Positions 8,069-11,890 of a DNA stretch of 11,890 nucleotides are shown here, piece by piece. Made by a program: the position numbers and the translations under genes. The notes under the pieces were generated by a model. The model was not told the origin of the DNA. It made no database searches and saw only the letters and a program-made list of their open reading frames with translations. Each line of letters starts with the position of its first letter. The first letter of the stretch is position 1. This DNA comes from Clostridia bacterium (GTDB lineage: Bacteria; Bacillota_A; Clostridia; Oscillospirales; SIG627). The stretch is from positions 1 to 11,890 of the forward strand of contig JAFVYT010000091.1 of the NCBI GenBank assembly GCA_017508505.1, in the 5' to 3' direction.

Positions 8069-8818
8069 TTGAAGGACGTTTTCATTTTTAAACGGGTCGA
8101 AACCAAGTATCGCATCGACTACGAGCAAAAGGAAGGGCTCCTGGATGCCCTGGGCTCGCACCTCATCCCCGATGCCCACGGCAACAGCACCGTTTCGAGT
8201 ATCTATTTGGATACACCGGATCTTCGGATTCTGCGAAATTCTATAGACGACGGCGTCTACAAGGAAAAGCTCCGCCTCAGAAGCTATGGCGTTCCAAGTC
8301 CGGAGGACAGGGTCTTCCTTGAGATCAAGAAAAAGTATAAAAAGGTGGTCTACAAGCGGCGTGTCGCCCTTTCCCTGAAGGCGGCGATGGCGTATCTGGA
8401 CACGGGTCAAAGACCCGAGGATTCTCAAATTATGCGGGAGATCGACTATGCCTTCTCCTTTTACCGTCGGCCGAGGCCTGCCTTTTTGATCTCCTACGAG
8501 CGGGAGGCCTTCGAGCTTTTCGATCAGCCGGGCGTACGCCTGACCTTCGATCACGGGATCCGCTATCGCCGTGACGAGCTCCTTCTTTCCTCGGGAAACC
8601 GAGGTCGTAGCATCCTCGGTGAGGACGAATTCATTCTCGAGATCAAAACGGGGGGCGGAATGCCTCTCTTTCTGCCACCGATCCTCGATGCGCTCTCGAT
8701 CCGTCCCACCTCGTTTTCCAAATTCAAGAATTCCTATTTTGATTCTGTGTCCTATATTGACGATAAGGAGTATTCTGATGCAAACCATTTTTCAATCCGT
8801 CCTGACCGGCGGCTTTGA
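8069..8818 (+). CDS. VTC-domain polyphosphate polymerase family protein
   Basis: A 249-residue cytosolic triphosphate-tunnel (VTC, PF09359-like) domain protein; in yeast Vtc4 this fold builds inorganic polyphosphate from ATP. The tunnel's charged residues appear complete: RVETKY (E11, K13), KLRLR (R69, R71), EIKKK (E85, K87), K96, YEREAF (R145), VRLTFD (R157), LEIKTGG (metal-site E191, K193) and SFSKFK (S217, K218, K220). It should therefore be catalytically competent, by family knowledge. There is no SPX regulatory domain and no membrane segment. The TTG start has a strong ribosome site. The last 14 codons overlap the DUF4956 gene by 41 bases, which implies coupled expression and probably a complex. 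Polyphosphate as product is inferred; other tunnel enzymes cleave triphosphate instead, but the VTC-type layout argues against that. Confidence 0.88.
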   Translation: MKDVFIFKRVETKYRIDYEQKEGLLDALGSHLIPDAHGNSTVSSIYLDTPDLRILRNSIDDGVYKEKLRLRSYGVPSPEDRVFLEIKKKYKKVVYKRRVALSLKAAMAYLDTGQRPEDSQIMREIDYAFSFYRRPRPAFLISYEREAFELFDQPGVRLTFDHGIRYRRDELLLSSGNRGRSILGEDEFILEIKTGGGMPLFLPPILDALSIRPTSFSKFKNSYFDSVSYIDDKEYSDANHFSIRPDRRL

Positions 8819-9446
8819 CCTGACGGTCTTTTTCATGACTCTGGGAGTCTCTCTTCTCTGCGGCGTTCTGTGTGCGCTTGCCGCCTCCTTCCGCGCTCCC
8901 GTTACCAAAAGCTTTCTGATCTCCCTTGTCCTTTTGCCCATGATCGTGAATACGGTCATTTTGATGGTCAACGGAAACGTCGGCACGGGCGTTGCGGTGA
9001 TGGGTGCCTTTTCCTTGGTGCGCTTTCGCTCCGTCCCGGGAAAGGCGCGGGAGATCGCCGTGCTCTTTCTTGCGATGACCTCGGGTCTTGCCTGCGCCGC
9101 AGGCTTTCTCGGCTACGCGGTTCTGTTTACCGTTGCCGCCTGCGCCGTGATCCTCCTTCTCTCTCTGATCCCCTTCAAGAGCGAAAAGGAAATGGACCTT
9201 CGCATTACGGTGCCCGAGACCCTCGCCTTCGGCACGGCCTTTGACGAGGTTTTCTCCCGCTATACGAAAAGCAACCGACTCGTACGCACCAAAACCAGCA
9301 ATATGGGCTCTCTCTATAAGCTGCAGTACCGCATTCGCCTGAAAAACGAAAAAGAGCTCCGAAGCTTTGTGGACGCTCTGCGAGAGCGCAACGGCAATCT
9401 TGAAATTTCCCTGATGCACGGGGCAGAGGAGGGGGAAAGCCTGTGA
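8778..9446 (+). CDS. DUF4956 membrane protein, partner of the VTC protein
   Basis: A 222-residue protein with about four hydrophobic segments in the N-terminal two thirds (roughly residues 16-38, 45-64, 93-110 and 113-132) and a soluble C-terminal domain of about 90 residues. The stretch GAFSLVRFRSVPG (76-88), between segments two and three, is the characteristic conserved block of the DUF4956 family. ATG 8778 follows AAGGAG (8765-8770) at seven bases, inside the end of the VTC gene. Its stop overlaps the next gene's GTG (GTGA). The biochemical function of DUF4956 is not established. Next to a VTC domain protein, which in yeast works tethered to a membrane channel module, it could anchor the polymerase or move its product. 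That is inference from context. The arginines in the conserved block are notable for a membrane-flanking position. Confidence 0.85.
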   Translation: MQTIFQSVLTGGFDLTVFFMTLGVSLLCGVLCALAASFRAPVTKSFLISLVLLPMIVNTVILMVNGNVGTGVAVMGAFSLVRFRSVPGKAREIAVLFLAMTSGLACAAGFLGYAVLFTVAACAVILLLSLIPFKSEKEMDLRITVPETLAFGTAFDEVFSRYTKSNRLVRTKTSNMGSLYKLQYRIRLKNEKELRSFVDALRERNGNLEISLMHGAEEGESL

Positions 9447-11272
9447 AACGGATTACGTCGATTCTTCTTTTGATCTCTCTTTTTATGACCCTCGTCTCCT
9501 GCAGTAAGGAGGAGGAGCTTCCCTTGACCGTGCCCTCCACCCTCGACGTGGAATTGGCGGATCTGTCGGAGATGGATTTTTCCTTTTCCGACCGCGACCT
9601 TGACCCCTCCTACGATCCGGACGAGGTTCGTACCCCCACGGGGGACGGCGTGAAGACCGTCACCGCCGCAGGGGTGTATGAGTTCAGCGGAACGGGTGTT
9701 TCCCAAATTGTCGTGGAGGCGGGAGAAAAGGATAAGGTGCAGATCGTCCTCGACGGTGCCACCGTCGAAAATCCCGACGGCCCCGCCATCCTCATCTTAA
9801 GTGCAGACAAGGTCTTCATCACTGCCAAGGACGGCACCGAAAACCGCCTCTCCGACGGCTCCTCCTACACCCTTGAAAAGGACGGCAGCGCCGTGGATGC
9901 GGCCGTATTCAGCAAGGCGGATCTGACATTGAACGGGAAGGGAAGCCTTTCCGTCACGGGCAATTTTAAACACGGCATCGTCTCCAAGGACGATCTGGTG
10001 CTGGCAGGGTGCAATCTCTCGGTCAAGGCTGAGAGTGCGGCTCTTTGCGGAAAGGACTGCATCAAAGCCACCGACTCCACCGTCACGGCGGAGGCAGGCA
10101 GTGATGGCTTCCGCTCGGATCATACCGAGGACGAGGCTTGTGGCTATCTCTATTTTGAAAACAGCCGCATCACGGTTACCGCAGGCAACGACGGCGTTCA
10201 GGCGGAAACGGTGGTCAAGGCGCTCAATACGGATTTTGAGATCGTATCGGGGGGCGGTGCGGGAGGCTCCCTTTCGAATTCCTCCGAGTCCTATAAGGGC
10301 ATCAAGGGTGGCAGTGACGTGCTCCTTTCGGGCGGGAGCGTTACCGTCTCCTCCAAGGACGATGCCATCCACTCCAATCACAGCATTTCCATCACCTCGG
10401 GCACCCTCCTGCTTTCCTCCGGGGACGACGGAATCCACGCCGATACGGACCTTTCCGTCTCCGGCGGCACCATTACGGTATCCAAGAGCTACGAGGGTCT
10501 GGAGGGCTCCCGCATCCTCATTTCCGGCGGCAACATAAACGTCACCGCCTCTGACGACGGCTACAACGCCGCAGGAGGGAACGATTCCTCGGGAATGGGC
10601 GGTATGGTCGAGGGCGGCGGCTTCGGCGGTCGTCCGGGAATGGGACACTTCTCCTCCTCCACGGGCACCATCGTCATTTCCGGCGGCTACGCCGTGATCA
10701 ATGCCTCCGGGGACGGGGTGGACTCCAACGGAGAGATTCAGGTGACCGGCGGCGTTACCTTGGTTTCGGGACCGACCAATTCGGGAAACGGCTCCTTTGA
10801 CTACGGCACAAGCGCCACGGTTACAGGGGGTGTGCTGGTCGCCCTCGGCTCCTCGGGAATGGCGCAGGGCTTCACCGAGGCCTCTCAAGGCGCGATGCTC
10901 GTGCATTTTGATTCCCAAAGCGCCGATACCTCCTTTGCTCTTTGCGACGGGGACGGCAATGCCCTCGTTTCCTTCACCCCTCCCAAGTCCTACTCCAGTG
11001 CCGTGGTGACCTCTCCCCACCTCGAAAAAGGAAAGACCTACACCCTCGTGGCAGGGGGGAAGGTTGCCGATGCGGACGAAAACGGCTTTGCCCAAATGGC
11101 AAGGTGTGAGGGAGGCACCACCCTTGCCACCGTGGAGCTGTCCGAGCTTCTCTTTTCCCAAGGGGGAATGGGCGGCGGTATGATGCCCGGCGGCGGTGGC
11201 GGTATGATGCCCGGGGGAGGCGGAATGCGTCCCGACGGCGGAATGGGCGGTGGCCGCCCCGGCCGCTTCTGA
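9443..11272 (+). CDS. Cthe_2159-type beta-helix carbohydrate-binding lipoprotein
   Basis: A 609-residue secreted lipoprotein. The signal peptide MKRITSILLLISLFMTLVSC ends in lipobox LVSC with the lipidated cysteine at 20, followed by an acidic linker, so it should sit on the outer face of the membrane. From about 75 onward it is made of repeated beta-strand turns with Asp/Gly loops (GSDGFRSD, GNDGVQAE, SKDDAIHS, SGDDGIHAD, SDDGYNA, SGDGVDSN), the pattern of PF14262 (Cthe_2159), a right-handed beta-helix with calcium-binding loops reported to bind plant polysaccharides. A Gly/Met-rich insert lies near 378-398 and a Gly/Met/Pro tail at 574-609. GTG 9443 overlaps the DUF4956 stop by four bases behind a GGAGG site, so all three genes form one unit. 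Binding to pectin, cellulose or polyphosphate itself is untested. It may be structural rather than enzymatic. Confidence 0.87.
   Translation: MKRITSILLLISLFMTLVSCSKEEELPLTVPSTLDVELADLSEMDFSFSDRDLDPSYDPDEVRTPTGDGVKTVTAAGVYEFSGTGVSQIVVEAGEKDKVQIVLDGATVENPDGPAILILSADKVFITAKDGTENRLSDGSSYTLEKDGSAVDAAVFSKADLTLNGKGSLSVTGNFKHGIVSKDDLVLAGCNLSVKAESAALCGKDCIKATDSTVTAEAGSDGFRSDHTEDEACGYLYFENSRITVTAGNDGVQAETVVKALNTDFEIVSGGGAGGSLSNSSESYKGIKGGSDVLLSGGSVTVSSKDDAIHSNHSISITSGTLLLSSGDDGIHADTDLSVSGGTITVSKSYEGLEGSRILISGGNINVTASDDGYNAAGGNDSSGMGGMVEGGGFGGRPGMGHFSSSTGTIVISGGYAVINASGDGVDSNGEIQVTGGVTLVSGPTNSGNGSFDYGTSATVTGGVLVALGSSGMAQGFTEASQGAMLVHFDSQSADTSFALCDGDGNALVSFTPPKSYSSAVVTSPHLEKGKTYTLVAGGKVADADENGFAQMARCEGGTTLATVELSELLFSQGGMGGGMMPGGGGGMMPGGGGMRPDGGMGGGRPGRF
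11174..11214 (+). repeat. 24-bp-period repeat coding the Gly/Met/Pro tail
   Basis: GGCGGTATGATGCCCGG occurs at 11174-11190 and again at 11198-11214. The 24-bp period equals eight codons and yields a repeated GGMMPGGG-type unit at the lipoprotein's C-terminus. It is in frame, so copy-number change would lengthen or shorten the tail without breaking the gene. Confidence 0.8.
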
Positions 11273-11284
11273 TTCTTTGAAAAT

Positions 11285-11320
11285 AAGAGTCGATACGAAA
11301 AAGTATCGGCTCTTTGTTTA
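11285..11320 (+). terminator. Probable terminator after the lipoprotein gene
   Basis: A 12-bp stem with one G-U pair, AAGAGTCGATAC (11285-11296) against GTATCGGCTCTT (11303-11314), with loop GAAAAA, followed by the short T-rich tract TGTTTA. The tract is weaker than those of the other terminators here and runs into the uvrB -35 box, so some read-through is possible. Confidence 0.78.
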
Positions 11321-11345
11321 CATTCGGAAAGCTTTGTGGTATAAT
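11317..11345 (+). promoter_or_regulatory. Sigma-A promoter with extended -10 for uvrB
   Basis: TTTACA (-35, 11317-11322), a 17-bp spacer, TATAAT (-10, 11340-11345), with TGG just before the -10 as an extended element. Transcription should begin near 11352. No LexA-type operator was recognised at this promoter, although uvrB is often DNA-damage induced in Bacillota. Confidence 0.9.
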
Positions 11346-11379
11346 CAATAAGTTAGAGAATCGGGAAGGAGGAGAGGGT

Positions 11380-11652
11380 ATGGATCACTTTGATCTGCAA
11401 TCGGCGTATGCTCCTACGGGAGATCAGCCCAAGGCCATTGATGAATTGGTTCGCGGTCTTGGGGACGGCTTAAAGGAGCAGACCCTGCTCGGGGTGACAG
11501 GCTCGGGAAAAACCTTTACCATGGCCAACATTATCGCCCGTGCCAACCGACCGACCCTTGTTCTTGCTCACAATAAAACCCTTGCCGCTCAGCTCTGCTC
11601 GGAGTTTAGAGAATTCTTTCCCAACAATGCCGTGGAGTATTTCGTCTCCTAA
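11380..11652 (+). CDS. uvrB: UvrB N-terminal fragment, cut off after 90 residues
   Basis: The start of the excinuclease ABC helicase-like subunit, which loads onto damaged DNA with UvrA. ATG 11380 follows a perfect AAGGAGG (11366-11372) at seven bases, and the promoter is intact. Visible motifs are [11 protein letters not shown] (10-20), Walker [11 protein letters not shown] with K44, and [13 protein letters not shown]. The frame then meets TAA at 11650-11652, straight after EYFVS, where UvrB proteins continue YYDYYQPEAY, the start of the beta-hairpin that clamps DNA. Full-length UvrB is about 660 residues, so the fragment lacks the hairpin, helicase domain 2 and the UvrC-binding end and cannot work alone. 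The sequence beyond is unlike uvrB and AT-rich. The cause may be an inserted element, a deletion or a chimeric assembly. Confidence 0.93.
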   Translation: MDHFDLQSAYAPTGDQPKAIDELVRGLGDGLKEQTLLGVTGSGKTFTMANIIARANRPTLVLAHNKTLAAQLCSEFREFFPNNAVEYFVS

Positions 11653-11667
11653 TACAAGTTTTGCACC

Positions 11668-11704
11668 AAAAAGCATGATAAAATGCCGATTTCAATGGCT
11701 TTTT
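11668..11704. repeat. Inverted repeat AAAAAGC / GCTTTTT near the uvrB junction
   Basis: Seven-base perfect arms at 11668-11674 and 11698-11704 enclose 23 bases that contain a smaller GCAT/ATGC pair. It could be a recombinase-binding inverted repeat or a weak hairpin; chance is possible in AT-rich DNA. Confidence 0.5.
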
Positions 11705-11729
11705 AACACCAAATAACACAGAATAACAC
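11704..11729. repeat. Three TAACAC boxes at exact 10-bp spacing
   Basis: TAACAC occurs at 11704-11709, 11714-11719 and 11724-11729, one per helical turn on the same face, each followed by four variable bases. The arrangement suggests a cooperative DNA-binding protein, for example integrase arm-type sites or an excisionase/repressor array. That role is inferred. Confidence 0.7.
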
Positions 11730-11751
11730 TGTATAAATCAAATGAATTTGT

Positions 11752-11789
11752 GACCTGAATTCGTGTAATGCGAGTTTAGGTCTTTTTTT
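11752..11789 (+). terminator. Rho-independent terminator in the AT-rich segment
   Basis: An 11-bp stem with two G-U pairs, GACCTGAATTC (11752-11762) against GAGTTTAGGTC (11772-11782), with a 9-base loop GTGTAATGC, followed directly by seven Ts (11783-11789). It is oriented rightward, so it would stop transcripts arriving from the uvrB promoter; no complete + strand gene ends before it. Confidence 0.8.
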
Positions 11790-11869
11790 ATTACAAAGAA
11801 TTTAAAAATATATTTTAATTAGGACACTATTTGTCAGGTTTAAATTTTAAAATGTGCTTGCAGCTGTAA

Positions 11870-11889
11870 GAAATCAGGACGCTGATTTC
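11870..11889. repeat. Short hairpin at the window end
   Basis: GAAATCA (11870-11876) pairs with TGATTTC (11883-11889) around GGACGC. There is no T-run within the window. It may be part of a regulatory or element-end structure continuing past the edge. Confidence 0.4.
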
Positions 11890-11890
11890 A

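Larger units (their letters stand above)
11653..11890. other. AT-rich non-coding segment joined to uvrB; possible mobile-element edge
   Basis: No gene is visible on either strand in these 238 bases. Only 49 of the 180 bases 11701-11880 are G or C, against a clearly GC-rich window before it. It carries three phased TAACAC boxes, the inverted repeat AAAAAGC/GCTTTTT, a direct repeat CACCAAA (11664-11670 and 11707-11713) and a strong terminator. Such clusters are common at attachment ends of integrative elements, but no integrase, transposase or target duplication is in view, so the identity is open. Confidence 0.55.

Noticed and set aside
9797..11161. A 454-codon open frame antisense to the lipoprotein gene
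   Set aside because: It lies wholly opposite a well-supported gene, has low-complexity His/Gly/Val/Ala-rich content, no recognisable domain and no ribosome site; it reflects the codon bias and Asp/Gly repeats of the + strand gene.
11650..11700. A group II intron or intein as the uvrB interruption
   Set aside because: The segment after the break lacks the GTGYG intron start, and an immediate in-frame stop rules out an intein; no intron structure is visible in the 238 bases available.
11821..11845. GGACACTATTTGTCAGG as an insertion-sequence terminal repeat or divergent promoter
   Set aside because: It has a loose GACA/TGTC symmetry and a CTGACA on the minus strand, but no well-spaced -10, no matching second end and no transposase in view.

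Overview
The window looks like chromosomal DNA of a gut-type Gram-positive anaerobe, most likely a Clostridia member of the Bacillota. This rests on strong AGGAG-type ribosome binding sites, TTG and GTG starts beside ATG, short hairpin terminators, sigma-A promoters with extended -10 boxes, and the gene families present. The genus cannot be read from the sequence. Every gene is on the + strand and the coding part is GC-rich, until an abrupt switch to AT-rich DNA near 11,650.

Layout. (1) 1-3827: the 3' part of a glycogen/maltodextrin phosphorylase, overlapping by one base (TAATG) a cytosolic GH13 alpha-glucan hydrolase. Together they form a storage-glucan or maltodextrin breakdown unit, closed by a perfect 12-bp hairpin terminator. 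(2) 3855-7983: a near-consensus promoter, then an operon of an FAD-dependent oxidoreductase, a sialidase-fold protein with five Asp boxes, and a short GH78-like (alpha-L-rhamnosidase-type) protein, again closed by a hairpin terminator. None of the three has a signal peptide, so they probably act together in the cytosol on an imported glycoside. (3) 8052-11320: a tightly overlapping three-gene unit of a VTC-type polyphosphate polymerase domain protein, a DUF4956 membrane protein and a Cthe_2159-type beta-helix lipoprotein. This is a candidate surface or polyphosphate system of unknown function. (4) 11317-11652: a near-perfect promoter and ribosome binding site, then uvrB, which stops after only 90 codons at the conserved ...EYFVS | YYDYYQPEAY boundary. 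(5) 11653-11890: AT-rich DNA (49 G/C among the 180 bases 11701-11880, counted by eye) with no gene. It carries three TAACAC boxes exactly 10 bp apart, inverted repeats and a strong terminator hairpin. It looks like the edge of an inserted element, or a chimeric assembly join.

The two points most worth following are the broken uvrB with its repeat-bearing junction, and the polyphosphate polymerase/DUF4956/beta-helix lipoprotein unit. The oxidoreductase/sialidase-like/GH78-like operon is third: two of its enzymes depart from canonical catalytic residues, so its substrate is open.
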